Positions 31,182 through 42,233 of a stretch of DNA of 64,000 bases are shown here, in pieces; the first letter of the stretch is position 1, and every line of letters begins with the position of its first letter. Made by a program: the position numbers and the translations under genes. The stretch lies in assembly GCA_921293015.1 (NCBI GenBank), contig OV121085.1, forward strand, positions 23,697,911 through 23,761,910. The letters are read 5' to 3'. The DNA is from Phorcus lineatus. Taxonomy: Eukaryota; Mollusca; Gastropoda; Trochida; Trochidae. The notes under the pieces are model-generated. The model was given only the letters and a program-made list of their open reading frames with translations. It did not search any database and was not told the DNA's origin.

Positions 31182-32234
31182 CTATCTACCAAGTAATAAA
31201 TGTAAAGTTGACCAATATCGAAAAAACATTTCTTCTGTTGAAGTTGACAAAAAAACAAATCTTGATAAATCGTAATAACGTACAATTTCCGTTTTAAGGT
31301 ATTTCAAATTTGGTTTAAAACCATTAATACTGCATCTGTATATACACTGTTTGACTAATAAAATGATTGCATTTATAGGATTATTGTTTTTACCCTTCAT
31401 TCCTAAAATGATAGTTTTATTTGTGAATTCTAATTTCAATTGATCAGAATTTAGCCATGATTTTATTTCTTTCCATAATCTGAAAATAGGTTCACATTCC
31501 CAAAACATATGGTTGATTGTTTCTATTTCTGTTTGACAGAATGGACAGAGTGGCGAGGATGTATATCCAATTCTATAAAGAAATTTTCTTGTTGGTAGAA
31601 TATTATGAATAATTCTATATTGCAACCATTTTAGATCTGTGCTTCTCGAACGTTTATTTGCAATAATATTGAAAATTTTCCAGTCATTTTCATTAAACTC
31701 ACTTTGTAGAATTTTTTCACATTTTGAGTAACTTGGAAGACGAACAAATTTTGATTTGAGGAGAAAGGCATATAACTTTTTACCGCCAATTATGGTATCA
31801 ATTTTCAACTTGTTAAATGGGTAAATAGGGCCAATAAGTTTTCTATTAAATCTGTTTATGTTAAGTGATCGGGTGTAGGTCATTATGGCTCTTTTCACCG
31901 ATTCGTATGTTAAAAAGTTAGTTTTTATCGAAAATGTATTGGAAAATTCTTCACATGTTAACAGTCTGCCTTCTTCATCTAGCATATCATTCACAAAAAC
32001 AACACCTTTTTTATACCACTCATAATAGAAAAACGTTTTTCTGCCTATAAGGATATTGTCGTTATTCCATAAACATTGTGATTGTATATCATGTTCACTT
32101 ACAATTTCTTTTTTACTCATTGTTATAAAATATGACCAATCTATGAGTACGTCTCTCCAAAAGGCGTTTGAGAAGTAGGGTACTATCTCATTTTGAATGA
32201 AGCCACTATCTGTAATAAAAAAAGGAGTTTTCAT
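31182..32234 (-). CDS. L1/Tx1-like LINE ORF2 C-terminus (350 aa)
   Basis: A long open frame with the diagnostic block LQYRIIHNILPTRKFLYRIG, then SPLCPFCQTEIETINHMFWE and CEPIFRLWKEIK, that is the C-x2-C-x7-H-x4-C zinc site of L1/Tx1-type ORF2. The N-terminal part (residues 1-150) is the region between RT and the finger. It is separated from the upstream frame (32300-32692) by a short break. It lacks endonuclease and RT catalytic motifs and is thus inert alone. Confidence 0.85.
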   Translation of the reverse strand: MKTPFFITDSGFIQNEIVPYFSNAFWRDVLIDWSYFITMSKKEIVSEHDIQSQCLWNNDNILIGRKTFFYYEWYKKGVVFVNDMLDEEGRLLTCEEFSNTFSIKTNFLTYESVKRAIMTYTRSLNINRFNRKLIGPIYPFNKLKIDTIIGGKKLYAFLLKSKFVRLPSYSKCEKILQSEFNENDWKIFNIIANKRSRSTDLKWLQYRIIHNILPTRKFLYRIGYTSSPLCPFCQTEIETINHMFWECEPIFRLWKEIKSWLNSDQLKLEFTNKTIILGMKGKNNNPINAIILLVKQCIYRCSINGFKPNLKYLKTEIVRYYDLSRFVFLSTSTEEMFFRYWSTLHLLLGR

Positions 32235-32299
32235 TTTCAGTTTATATTTAAATAGATATGTCCATTTAAGGTCATAACTGTCTATTCGTTTTATCCATT

Positions 32300-32692
32300 T
32301 TAGTTTTTGTGATGATATGATTTTTCTAATATTTGGAACTTTTTACCCCCATGTTCTGGGTTAAGCACCACCACATCTCTTTTAACTTTATCTGGTTCAT
32401 TTTTCCATATGAAATTAAAACATTTTTTTTGCAATTTTTCAATGATGCATTTACTTGGATTTGACAAAGACGAGAATAGATGGTTAAGCTTCGGTAGTAG
32501 AAGTGATTTGAGAACAGTATTTCTGCCATAGGGGGTTAATGTACGAGCTGACCAAATGTTCATTTGCCTGTCAATCTGGGAGAGTTTTTCGTTGTAGTTA
32601 TTATCAACCATATTATCTAGGTCAATATCAAAGTGTATGTCTAGAAGAGTGAAATTTGTTTGTGACCAGTCAAAATGCCATTCTTTACACAT
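32300..32692 (-). pseudogene. L1/Tx1-like ORF2, post-RT segment
   Basis: Contains WSARTLTPYGRNTVLKSLLL, then KLNHLFSSLSNPS and CFNFIWKNEPDKVKRDVVV. This is the conserved segment after the RT palm in L1/Tx1 elements (usual form W-R-L-GR-vik-l-lPkl-yl). It leads, after a frame change near 32290, into the 350-aa frame. Confidence 0.85.
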
Positions 32693-32777
32693 TTTATATC
32701 GGGATCTCTTTTTTGAGCCAATCCATATCAGTTTTGTTTTATCGATATTGACTTTCAGTCAGATACAGATTATTGTT

Positions 32778-33563
32778 GTTTTGTGTGAGTTAATGGTCAG
32801 TGTGTGAGATAAAGAGTGTGGTACTAATCTAGAGTGACGTAGGCCAATATTGTCAATAATAACACAACATTTATTGTTGATTGTGATGTAAGTTGAAACC
32901 TGCTTTGAAATGTATTGTAAATATGAAATTCTTTTTCAGTTTTAACTATTTCAACCAAATAAAAATATTTTCACACCAGACAATATAGTCATAAAGTTAT
33001 TACCTAACAGTCTACATGAAATGCCACACACCTGTACATTATGGCAATTAAGCAATAAACTTAATGACCTCAGCACCTGGCACATTTCCAATAGGTAATA
33101 CACAAAGCACTGATTAGTTGTCTAAACTTTATCCTCACACATGATCAGCAGCCTTTATTGAAACTTGATGAAGGTAATTAGGTTTGTCAATACGCGTAAC
33201 ACATGGCAATATATTAACAAATCTGTATTATTAAATATCTTATTTCATACTGCAAAGTTTATCAATATCAAATAGATTATAAATTATCCACTGCAAGGCT
33301 ACATAAAATGGTAAATGTTTTTCCGGGGCAGCTTAATGACTTTAATTTTACTTTTTGTTTCTAAAATGAAGCTGCAGAAAGAAATTTTAATTTTTCATAA
33401 ATGTTATAACCAAAACTGCAGTGTCAACATACAAGCATAAGTGACGTGCCCACATTTTTGTATGTATCCTTAGAGTAATCAGCACCAAAAAAAATAATAT
33501 ATACCCCAAAACTAGTAATGTAACAAACTACAAACCTGTCACTGTGTATCATTTACAGATCTA

Positions 33564-33570
<7 letters not shown>
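32778..33570. other. No gene seen
   Basis: AT-rich unique-looking sequence with no domain or repeat end recognised. Confidence 0.5.

Positions 33571-33601
<31 letters not shown>
33571..33601. repeat. (TA)n microsatellite
   Basis: About 15 uninterrupted TA units. Confidence 0.95.
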
Positions 33602-33605
<4 letters not shown>

Positions 33606-33713
33606 CTTATTTCCTTATAGTCTCCACCATGTTGAAATAACTATTAAGTTCAACCCGATGAATTTTTCAACCCCATATGCAATCAACTCCCCAAAAGTTT
33701 CATGATTCATGAT

Positions 33714-33897
33714 TTATTCCACCTCCCCCTGAATAGAATTTTGAATAAGCCTATCTTTCAAATTCCTTACCCTTTTTCGTTCACTCTTCTCAAAGTATTC
33801 CGTCCGTTTTCTCTTCCAATATGGTTGACTGTCATATCTCGCTGGACAGACAGGTAGCGGGCCTGTTATCATTTTCATCTGTTTATCAACTGTTGGC
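33714..33897 (-). pseudogene. Possible downstream part of a THAP-type gene
   Basis: The frame reads VPTVDKQMKMITG, then CPARYDSQPYWKRKRTEYF and a basic KSERKRVRNLKDR end before a stop. It lies directly behind the palindromic element that follows the THAP domain on the minus strand. No family is recognised for it alone. That it belongs to the same gene is inferred from position, from its basic character, and from the fact that THAP proteins often continue with such stretches. Confidence 0.4.
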
Positions 33898-34034
33898 ACA
33901 GGGGCGTGTATCGCCGAAAATTATGATAATGATATATAATGAAAATTAAAAAAATAGTATCTCTACTATATAAATACTATATTTTTTTCATTATATATTA
34001 TTATTATTATAATTTTCGGCGATACACGCCCCTG
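33898..34034. mobile_element. Palindromic element inside the THAP frame
   Basis: The arms CAGGGGCGTGTATCGCCGAA and its exact reverse complement flank an AT-rich centre with TATAATGAAAA words. The whole unit is 137 bp and folds on itself. The CAGGGGCG ends resemble hAT-type termini, but no 8-bp target duplication is seen. It cuts the THAP domain just before its last zinc ligands. Confidence 0.75.
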
Positions 34035-34261
34035 TGGACAGACCTGTCATCGGGACTCCACTTCGCTCTTTTCTGACTAACAAACTTTGTCCAATTCGCA
34101 AATTGGACATGATCCTTCGAAAACCGATGCAGTTGAATGTCTCCTGATTTCTTATTAGTACAGTTGGCAGCAACGCAGGAAGAAGGCATGTCTCTTTCGC
34201 AATGAAAACGTAGACGAATGCGACCCATATCTGCATTGATACATACTTTGTTTACAAACAA
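34035..34261 (-). pseudogene. THAP zinc-finger domain, disrupted
   Basis: From about residue 29 of the frame the sequence is MPSSCVAANCTNKKSGDIQ, then LHRFSKDHVQFANWTKFVSQ and KRAKWSPDDRSV. The first zinc pair (C-x4-C), the conserved Trp and the W-x-P motif are present, which defines a THAP DNA-binding domain. The final C-x2-H should come right after SV, but the frame runs into the palindromic element instead. Upstream, TGACGTCA at about 34283 sits ahead of the start. THAP domains occur both in host regulators and in P-element transposases; there is not enough sequence here to decide which. Confidence 0.75.
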
Positions 34262-34360
34262 ACGCAGAGCGAGTCCTGTCTATGACGTCACATCCGCCGA
34301 ATGAGAGCTCAGGCCACTCTAGGGACTTTTTTAATTGGGCTTTCGAGGTGGCCAATTTCT
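34262..34360 (-). promoter_or_regulatory. Possible upstream region of the THAP frame
   Basis: Higher GC than the surroundings, with a TGACGTCA (CRE-like) box within GTGACGTCATAGACAGGACT. A near copy of this stretch occurs at 30550-30571 on the other strand. The promoter role is inference. Confidence 0.35.
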
Positions 34361-34484
34361 ACGCACTTTGAACCGTCATATCTTTTTAATTAAAGGACGC
34401 ATCGAAACTCTGTTTGATGTTTTATTTACTTGAATGTATTGTCTTTATGAAAATGGGGATTGAAGTCGGATACAAAACTGGGAT

Positions 34485-35590
34485 ATATTATAGTTTATTT
34501 GCTGATAAAACCGGATCTTCTATTATTACATACAATGACGTGTAGTCAGCAAAAAGGCGTATGTTACAATCAATATCTTCAACAAGGTCATTGATATATA
34601 TCAAGAATAACAAGGATCCTAAAACCGATCCTTGAGGGACACCTGCCATTACAGATTTAAATTTTTAGTTATATCAATCTATAACTACTTTTTGGGTTCT
34701 GTCAGTTAGATAACTTTCGAGCCATTCTAATAATTTTCCTCCAATGCCAAACGATTTTAATTTGTATAAAAGCCCTTTATGCCATACTTTATCAAAAGCC
34801 TTACTTATATCACAAAACACTGCTCTGGCTTCTTTACCCCTATCTAAAGCATTTGCAATGAAATTATATAAATCTGATAACTGATATGTAGTAGAATCGC
34901 CTGGAATAAATCCTGATTGCATTGTGCTAATAATATTATTGTCTCTGAAATAGTTAAACAAATATTTATGAACACACTTTTCGAAAACTTTGGATACGCA
35001 ACTTGTAAGAGCTACAGGCCTATAATTTCCGCATTCATTTACTGAACCCTTCTTATGTAGGGGGATTACTGACGCTTTTTTCCACGTTTTAGGGAATACA
35101 GCTACCTGAAGGGATGTATTAAAGATCTCAGTTAGAGGCAATGATAATTTTCTAGCGCTTTGTTTTAGGGCCAGTGGCCTTTCTAGTATTTAATGAGAGC
35201 AGTATGTCTTGAACGTCACCCTGTGTCAATTCGATACAATCTAATCTACTTTCAGTTGATATATTTGGGGGAAGGAGGGGGCGGTGTGGGTCTGAAACAG
35301 TGGATTGACTGACAAAGAAGTCATTTAAAATATTTGCTATTGTTTCTGGATCTTCATAGGTTTCATTTTCATATGATATGGGTGGAAAGGCTGCAGGGTT
35401 TTCTTTTTTCTTTATGTAAAACTATATCAAACGCCACCATGTCTTACTATCACAATTTTCATTTAATATATTATCCAATTTTGAGAAATATAATTCTTTT
35501 GACTTCTTTATAGCTGAGATCACTTTATTTCTTGAATTTCTAAGTATTTCCCAATCTGCGGATGTGTTACGGGTTTTTTTCGCACGTTTA
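34485..35590 (-). mobile_element. CR1-like LINE fragment: linker and RT
   Basis: On the minus strand a broken linker (NTSADWEILRNSRNKVISAI, then KTWWRL) leads to RT at 34674-35141: FPKTWKKASVIPLHKKGSVN, NYRPVALTSCVSKVFEKCV, QSGFIPGDSTTYQLSDLYNF, and motif A FCDISKAFDKVWHKGL. After a stop it continues with [20 protein letters not shown] and motif C as LFADYTSLY, in which the second Asp is Tyr. The copy ends near 34485 without the family 3' signature. Confidence 0.85.
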
Positions 35591-36485
35591 TGTTTGTGAT
35601 TACGTTTACGTTAATATTACATTTGTTTCCTGTTAACTTGTTTGAAATATCCTGGGTTTTTCAAAACACTAAAAAATCAGTGCTAGTTATAGTTGGTTGA
35701 GAAAACAACCTTTTAAAGTTTCAAGTATTCAACATTGCCTGTAAAAACCAGTAACTTTTACATGTTGGATACCGTTCATCGATGCGTCCCTTGAGCCACT
35801 ATTATATTTAAGTTGTAATAGCAACCAACTCAGATCGAGTTGTTCAAGTTAATATAACCCTCTCCCACGTGAATCATGAATGCCGAGGTCGTTAGGCCTC
35901 AAAAGCGCGAAACTGGTTTTCTCAAATAAAATTTTCACTGGTTCAGGGTGTTGGCGATTAGTTCGTTTAAACGAGTTACTTGATCTCAAACTTCCATCGG
36001 TGTCCCTTTTTCAGGGGCGGATACAGGATTTTCGCTTGGGAGGGGTGCGCTCTATGGGGGTCACAAGTACAACTGTTGAAATAATTTCTTTTGATGAAAG
36101 AATGCGTGTCCATAGCAATATTATATTTTTTACTGAAATAAAGTTCCGTGACGTACTCTTTTCTTGTTTACTTTTACCTTTTTGGCAATTATGACTCAAC
36201 ATTTCCCATATTAGGAACTCTCTTGGGTGGTCCGCCTAGTCATTACAATTCATAATAAGTTTCTTTTACTGATGAGTTTATAATTTTTCAGTTGGTGATT
36301 TTAGCATCCACTTTCTGGAAATAAAGTTTCTGGTTATACAGATGATTATGTTGATTTCGGTTTACACGTGTTTATGGCAACTCAAAATCTCCAGTTTGTT
36401 ATGACCTATTTATGAGAGACTCTTTGTTGTGTGTAAATCAATGGAAGAGAGATGGGTAAACATAGAGTAACTGCAGGAGATAGGT
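35591..36485. other. No gene seen, possible hAT-type terminus
   Basis: CAGGGGCGGATACAGGATTT at 36014-36033 resembles the widespread CAGGGGCGGATCCAG end of hAT-like elements. No matching opposite end was found, so it may be a one-sided remnant. The frames at 35880-36194 show nothing else. Confidence 0.4.
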
Positions 36486-36571
36486 AAGGATATAAAGAGA
36501 CATAAAAAGCGATAGAGAGAGATACTCAACCATTACCATGGATCTTTACATAGCTAAAATATTTTACATGC
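36486..36571 (+). repeat. Long flanking duplication of a CR1-like LINE, left copy
   Basis: AAGGATATAAAGAGACATAA through to ATTTTACATGC matches 40262-40367 with few differences. The left copy lacks about 20 bases in a GATA-rich part. The pair brackets the LINE at 36572-40261. Confidence 0.8.
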
Positions 36572-36983
36572 ACGAATTACAGACCTTGACAAGTTGTGTG
36601 GCCAAAGTTTTTGAAAATGTGTATTTAAACATGTGTATAATTTTCTCAGAGATAATAACATATTGTCTAACCTCCAATCCGGTTTAACACCAGGGGTCTC
36701 TACTGTCAATCAATTTACATATCTTTATTATTCATTCCCTGTAAGGTTTATTCTGAAATCGTAAACGTAAGGTTCACTAAATGACTTTCGTAGCAAGCGT
36801 AGTACAGTTGAACATATATATAGTTTGTATAATGCTATTGATAACAGGAAGGCTGTGAATCGTTCCACTTTCGTCTGTTACATTGATGCTATGAAGGCGT
36901 TTGATACAGTTAACAGAAATTGTCTATGGTATAAACTTTAAAAGTTTGGTGTAAACGGGAAGTTTTATTTTGCAGTAAGGTCC

Positions 36984-37280
36984 TTGTATGATAATAATAA
37001 GTCTTGTATTACTATTAATGGGTATTTTACAGATACTTTCTCAGTCAGTAGTGGTGTAAAGCAAGGCTGCGTGTTGTCACCAACTTTATTTTCTGTATAT
37101 ATTAATGATTTGGTTGAAGAAATTAACAATTTAGGATGTGGCATTGACCTGGACGGACGGATGGTTAGTTTACTTTTTTATGCAGATGACATTGCTCTGC
37201 TTGCTGGTGACGAAAATTCATTACAGCGTATGCATAACTGTGTTTCTTCCTGGTGCAGAAAATGGCCCCCAAAAAATTAA
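36984..37280 (+). pseudogene. LINE-F RT palm
   Basis: The segment holds GVKQGCVLSPTLFSVYINDL and FYADDIALLAGDENSLQ with both catalytic Asp. The upstream motif A (IDAMKAFDTVNR) lies before a TAA at about 36940 in the same general frame. A frameshift after WPPKN leads to the thumb. Confidence 0.85.
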
Positions 37281-37718
37281 CAGTAACAAAACTAAAGTTG
37301 TTCACTACAGACCCAATTCCACAACCAAATCACGTTTCGAGTTCACATGTGGCTCTGAAACAATTGAAATAATAATGCATATAAGTACTTGGGTACTAGT
37401 ATTTGGTTACATGAACAGCAAGCAGAGCATTAAGTGTAATCATAAGTAAGTTTAAGGCATTTGGAGGAATGCCTTATGATGTTTTTAACTCATTGTAAGA
37501 TAACCTTGTGTTTTTAGATGTATACACATTGTTCAAAACAGGGCCAGTCGTTTCTTCCTTGGTGTGGGCAATAAGACTGCTAATCTTGCAGTTCGAGGCG
37601 AAATGGGATGGCTGTCCTGTATTTCCAAACAACAAATTGAAATTATCCGCTTTTGGAGGAAATTAAATATGGCTGAACCATCAAGACTGACAAGCTGTAT
37701 TAAACCTGGTCGTTAAAA

Positions 37719-38336
37719 TTGATAAAGTCCTTGGATAATTTAGTTTTAAGTTTCATTAGACAAGTTAATTCTCCAATTCACAATGTGTTTTCTGTTACCC
37801 ATAGGGAGTTTCTCACAATTAGAGAGAAGGTAATTAGCATAGATCAGGAAAACTGGTTACGTGGCCTATGGAATGATGATAGAGAGACTAATGGTAATAA
37901 GCTTAGAACATTTAGATTGTTTAAAAACCCTTTGAAAGTTTCACATTATGTTTGCTCAGTTGCTGACCGCTCTCAGCGAAGCATTCTAGCCAAACTAAGA
38001 TGTGGATCTCTCCCTTTAGAAGTAGAATTAGGTCGCTTTTCTCGCCCGAAAAACCCATTAAATCAACGCATATGTAAATATTGTACTTCCTCTGAAGTAG
38101 AGGATGAGATACACTTTCTAACTACATGTAATTTTTTTTCTGATGCCAGATTATCTTTATGGTTTAAAGCCCAAGCTATTGATAGTCAATTTATTAATAT
38201 GTCTCCAACAGACCAAGTAAAATTTCTTATGCATTCTCCCCAACTCTCCCAACCACTTGCCGCTACAACAAGCACTATGTTTAGACGTAGAAAGAAGAAG
38301 AAATGCCACCATCTAATTAAAACAGGGTTCTCATGA
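37719..38336 (+). pseudogene. LINE-F C-terminal domain
   Basis: The 205-residue frame ends with RSILAKLRCGSLPLEVELGR, then RICKYCTSSEVEDEIHFLTT and CNFFSDAR, i.e. C-x2-C-x8-H-x4-C zinc spacing typical for the end of LINE ORF2. The 3' UTR runs to the TTC tail. Confidence 0.85.
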
Positions 38337-38553
38337 ATTAATAAATATACATATATACTTACATTTTAATCATTTCAGCTCTTACGCGCTTTTAGCTATT
38401 TTTAATGTGACTTATAATGTGATCTAGTGTATCATAGGCCATTCCTGGCCGGACAGTGTACTTTTAACACGTTGATATAACTCGCTCCATGAATGTACAT
38501 TGTGTGACCCTTAAACAAAATATATTTCTTCTTCTTCTTCTTCATATCTTTAT

Positions 38554-40010
38554 GATTTTATAGCCTAAGCGGTAGAAAAAGGTAAGGAAGTAAAAGCGGT
38601 CTTTTGTGATGTTAGTAAAGCATTCGATAGAGTTTGGCATAAGGGCATAATTTACAAACTTAAAAAAATTAATGGAATAAATTGAAATTTGTTAAAATGG
38701 TTCGAGAGCTACCTTGAGAACAGAGTGTTGTTATTAATGGATTCCGATCTGTTAAAAGGCAAGTCTTCGCTGGTGTGCCACAAGGTTCCGTCTTGGGGCC
38801 GCTTTTGTTTATCTTATATATTAACGATATAGTCGAAGGCATCAATAGCAATATACGGCTCTTCGCGGATGATACATCTTTATACGCGATTATTGGGGAT
38901 CCCGTTGAAACTTATGTTGATATAAATGATGACTTGAAGCGAATTTCTGAATGGGCGGACAAATGGCAGGTATCATTTAATCCAAATAAAACTTTCTATT
39001 GGATTTACTAGAAAATTGCAACCAGTTCAAATGCCGGATTTGACCATGAATGATAATACTATTGACTCGGTTCAAAGTCACAAACATTTGGGCCTTACTT
39101 TACAACATGACTGTTCTTGGAATGACCATATAAATGAAACTGCTAAAAATGTTGCCCCAATGGTTAATTGTCTGAGGAGTCTCAAATTAAGATTGAACCG
39201 AAAAACATAAGAGATCATGTACAAACAGTTCATTCTTCCTGTATTTGACTACTGTGGGATAATTGTACAAAACAACAAGCAGGTATGTTAGAAAAACTTA
39301 ATCTTGATGCTCTGAGAACTGTGTGTGGTGCCGTCCGTGGTACGAGTCATGAAAAAATATATAAAGAAACAAATTGTAAAGAATTATTCCATAGACGATA
39401 TGTAAAGAAATTAAGATTGTTTTATAGAATGGTTAATAATAATACACCAAGTTATCTTAGCAACCTTGTGCCTCATAATATATCAGATGTTGTTGATTAC
39501 AATCTTCGTGATGACTCAAAACTTCAGACCATAAACTGTAAAACAGTAAATTATGCAAAATCCTTCCTTCCTGACACAGTTAAATTATGGAATTCATTAC
39601 CGATAGAACACAGAAACTTCCCATCTTTATCGACATTCAAAAAAACAATAGACACGGAAACTGATATGCATACTCATCGACTTACATTAAGGTAGTAGAT
39701 TTTCTCAAATATTACATTCTTGTCTTAGACTCGAATGCAGCAACTTACATGCACACAAGTATGAAAGATTCATATCATCAACTCCCGACTGTTCTTGTGG
39801 CCATAACTATAAAGATTCGACTCATTATTTTTTTTTTGCATGTCCACTGTTCATGAATATAAGGGAAAATATGTTTTTCTATAACAAAGGTTTTCATCTG
39901 AGATCTGTCCTATTTGGAAACCCAAATTGTTCCTCTTATTTAAATAATGAACTATTGATATCTGTACACGAATTTAAAGATTTAACAGGCAGATTTGCAT
40001 CAGATCCATA
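38554..40010 (+). pseudogene. CR1-like LINE copy 3: RT palm to C-terminus
   Basis: Across three frames it shows VFCDVSKAFDRVWHKGI (motif A), [34 protein letters not shown] (motif C, about 38852-38885), [29 protein letters not shown], and CGAVRGTSHEKIYKETNCKE. It ends with LPDTVKLWNSLPIEH and, after a stop, CSCGHNYKDSTHYFFFACPL. This is the best-preserved RT of its family in the window, with an intact catalytic core but at least three frame breaks. Confidence 0.85.
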
Positions 40011-40261
40011 ATTGATATATTGTATTGTTGTACTGGTAAAGCTTGTTGGCGATTATATATTCATATATAGATACATCATATATTTTGTAAATACACCATG
40101 ACATGTTCTTTATCTTGTTGGCGTTTGTATACATAAGTCTATAGTTCATTGTACATTCACCATGACATATTCTATACTTTGTATTTTGGAGCGGTATTAA
40201 CATAATCTTCTAGCTTGTTTACCAATCCAATTCTTTTCTGAAACAAATATGTTTAAACAAT

Positions 40262-40367
40262 AAGGATATAAAGAGGCATAAAAAGAGATAACGACAGATA
40301 TGGAGCGATAAAGAGAGATACTCAACCATTACCATGGACCTTTACATAGCTAAAATATTTTACATGC
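40262..40367 (+). repeat. Long flanking duplication of a CR1-like LINE, right copy
   Basis: Matches 36486-36571 with a small insertion (AACGACAGATATGG region) and a few substitutions. It begins right after the LINE 3' end. Confidence 0.8.
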
Positions 40368-40579
40368 GATTAAACACTGTACATTTTCATTTGATTGAAA
40401 AAAATTAAGTGTTGCTTGACGAAATTAAGGCATTTCGTACAGGTAGATGCATAGATGTGCTTGTTAAGCCAACATGGTTAATTTCAACTCGGCTTTGATT
40501 GTCTTTTTACTCTGTAAAGTATCAAAAACTAACTTTCAGTCAAAGATTGAAATAATTGAAAGGATCTTTGAGAATCTTT

Positions 40580-41880
40580 TTGATTGAAACATATTTTATT
40601 CATTCAAGAAATGGATTGGGCACAAGTTATCCAACTAAGAAAAGCCCTCTCCAGATATTTACGGCATTTATCTTACAATATTGAACAACAAGAGACGGAC
40701 AGGAATATGTACAAGAGAAATTAGTGAAAGCGTTTAGTTTGAGAGATAAAAATATGAACACATTTGAAAACATACTGATTTTCAATAATAATGAGATTAA
40801 TATCTATTGTAACCCTGTTTCTAACAATATTTTCTAAAGATGTAAAAAAAATTCTCTTTGTGTAATGTACAAAGGGCATTCAAGGAAGTAGTGACAAACA
40901 TTTTCACAACCATAACCACATTGACAACATGCATCATTTCTGACATTTATTCTAAATATAGCGTAATTAAGGGACCTCGTCATGGATCTCAATCGAATGT
41001 GCAAAACATTAAATTTCCGAATTCCATATGAGTAGTACACTGGTGCAATTTTTCCCCCCACATGAATATTTGATTTAAAAGAAGCAAGAGATTCACAGTT
41101 TCTTATTGACAACGGAATGTTATTCCATAATTTGATTGATGATGGAATAAACAATAATGTTGAGTACTTCAGTCGTGTACAGGGTTGGCTAAAGTTATTC
41201 GAGTTTCTTAACTCGTAACTTGTCCGATTACCTACTGAAGGGGAAAGTAAATCCTGAAGAAAACTTGGAGCGCGACCTGTCTGAATTTGATAAAATAATG
41301 TCAGTTTACGTGTTCTTCTCCTCTCAGAAAGTAAATCCCACCCTGTTTCATAATACAATGAACTTGAAGAGGCATATCTTGGCAGACCAGTTACTATCCG
41401 AGCTGCTTCTAGTTGAAGTTTTTCTAATTTGCTAGCTTGTTCAATCAAACATCCATCCCATACTTCACATGCGTATTCGAAATGTGGCCTTATAAATACA
41501 GTATATATTTAAGATAATGTGGTTCTATTAAGTAGAAATTTTAATTTCCTAAAAGCTCCAATCATTTTATAGGTTTTTTTGATGATATGCTCTATATGAT
41601 GGTACCAACTTCCATTTGACGAGAATATTAAACCCAAATGTTTATTAAATTCTTCTGTTTTAATATCAATACCGTCAAAATATGAATTAATGTCATGTTT
41701 GCAATCTCGTGTAAATAACACAGCTTCAGTTTTCTCTGGATTGTAGGAAATTAACCAGTCATTTGCCCATTTGCTCAATAGCTCTAGATATTCATTCATA
41801 ATACTTTCCATTAATTGTTATTCCTTTGCTAGGGTTCCCAATGAAGTATCATCAGCGAAAAGCCGAGTTATACAATAGAC
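40580..41880 (-). mobile_element. CR1-like LINE, copy 4, truncated inside RT motif C
   Basis: The minus strand begins at [17 protein letters not shown] (about 41835-41875), then WANDWLISYNPEKTEAVLFT and NKHLGLIFSSNGSWYHH (41509-41811). The long frame 40834-41448 then carries LEKLQLEAARIVTGLPRYAS, IPSSIKLWNNIPLSIRN and CCQCGYGCENVCHYFLECPL. The 3' signature lies at 40580-40640. One frame break between the two parts. Confidence 0.85.
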
Positions 41881-42200
41881 CCTTTTTCGCGCGCTCATTT
41901 ACAAACGACCTTGACCTCATTAACATAACAGCTGATCGTGGTGGAGGAAAAACATGGTGGCGAGTGGACCGGCGGCTGACTAACATTTTATACTAATCCT
42001 CTGTCTTACCAACTACTGATACAAGTAAACAACGGGGGAATAGCATCCCTCATATTTCTTAAATCAGAAACACTTTTAACTGAGAATTGTCAACCAAAAG
42101 TTCAACTTGCGTGAAGGGCTCATGTCTGCAAAACGACGTAAACAGTGAGACATCCATGTTTGTTACTGAGATCCTAGTGGATAGCAACTAGTGAAGTGAA

Positions 42201-42227
42201 ATGGCGACCATTCCTGATAGATTAAAC
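42201..42227 (+). CDS. Possible first coding exon of a host gene
   Basis: ATGGCGACC with good start context (GAAATGG) opens MATIPDRLN and meets a donor-like GTATGT at 42228-42233. The upstream 300 bases are the only GC-richer patch here, and downstream is more than 2 kb of AT-rich sequence that could be intron. No further exon was found. This is an inference from signals only. Confidence 0.3.
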
Positions 42228-42233
42228 GTATGT

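Larger units (their letters stand above)
31039..32761 (-). mobile_element. L1/Tx1-like LINE, 5'-truncated, with poly(A) and 16-bp target duplication
   Basis: GATACAGATTATTGTT occurs at 31023-31038 and 32762-32777 and brackets the element. On the minus strand it ends in AATAAA and A-rich runs next to the left duplication. The body is the post-RT half of ORF2. The 5' end stops at TGACTTTCAGTCA, inside coding sequence. A clean duplication, a long open frame and a poly(A) tail indicate a fairly recent insertion. Confidence 0.9.
36729..38542 (+). mobile_element. LINE-F: 5'-truncated LINE with (TTC)n tail, 11-bp target duplication
   Basis: CATATCTTTAT at 36718-36728 and 38543-38553 brackets the element. 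It begins in RT (NDFRSKRSTVEHIYSLYNAI, then CYIDAMKAFDTVNR) and ends in a CTTCTTCTTCTTC tail. The RT frame (36984-37280) includes SSGVKQGCVLSPTLFSVYIN and motif C LLFYADDIALLAG. Confidence 0.85.
36572..40261 (+). mobile_element. CR1-like LINE, copy 3, interrupted by LINE-F
   Basis: The first 157 bases (36572-36728) read, in broken frames, SCVAKVFEN, then LRDNNILSNLQSGLTPG and TVNQFTYLY, matching the RT block of the copy at 34.9 kb. After LINE-F the RT resumes at 38554 with DFIA, then EVKAVFCDVSKAFDRVWHKG. The 3' end carries the family signature (GCTTGTTTACCAATCCAATT) at about 40215-40261. Confidence 0.85.

Noticed and set aside
36014-36240. Complete hAT-type MITE starting CAGGGGCGGATACAGG
   Set aside because: Only one end is recognisable and no inverted partner or 8-bp duplication was found, so only a possible remnant is reported.
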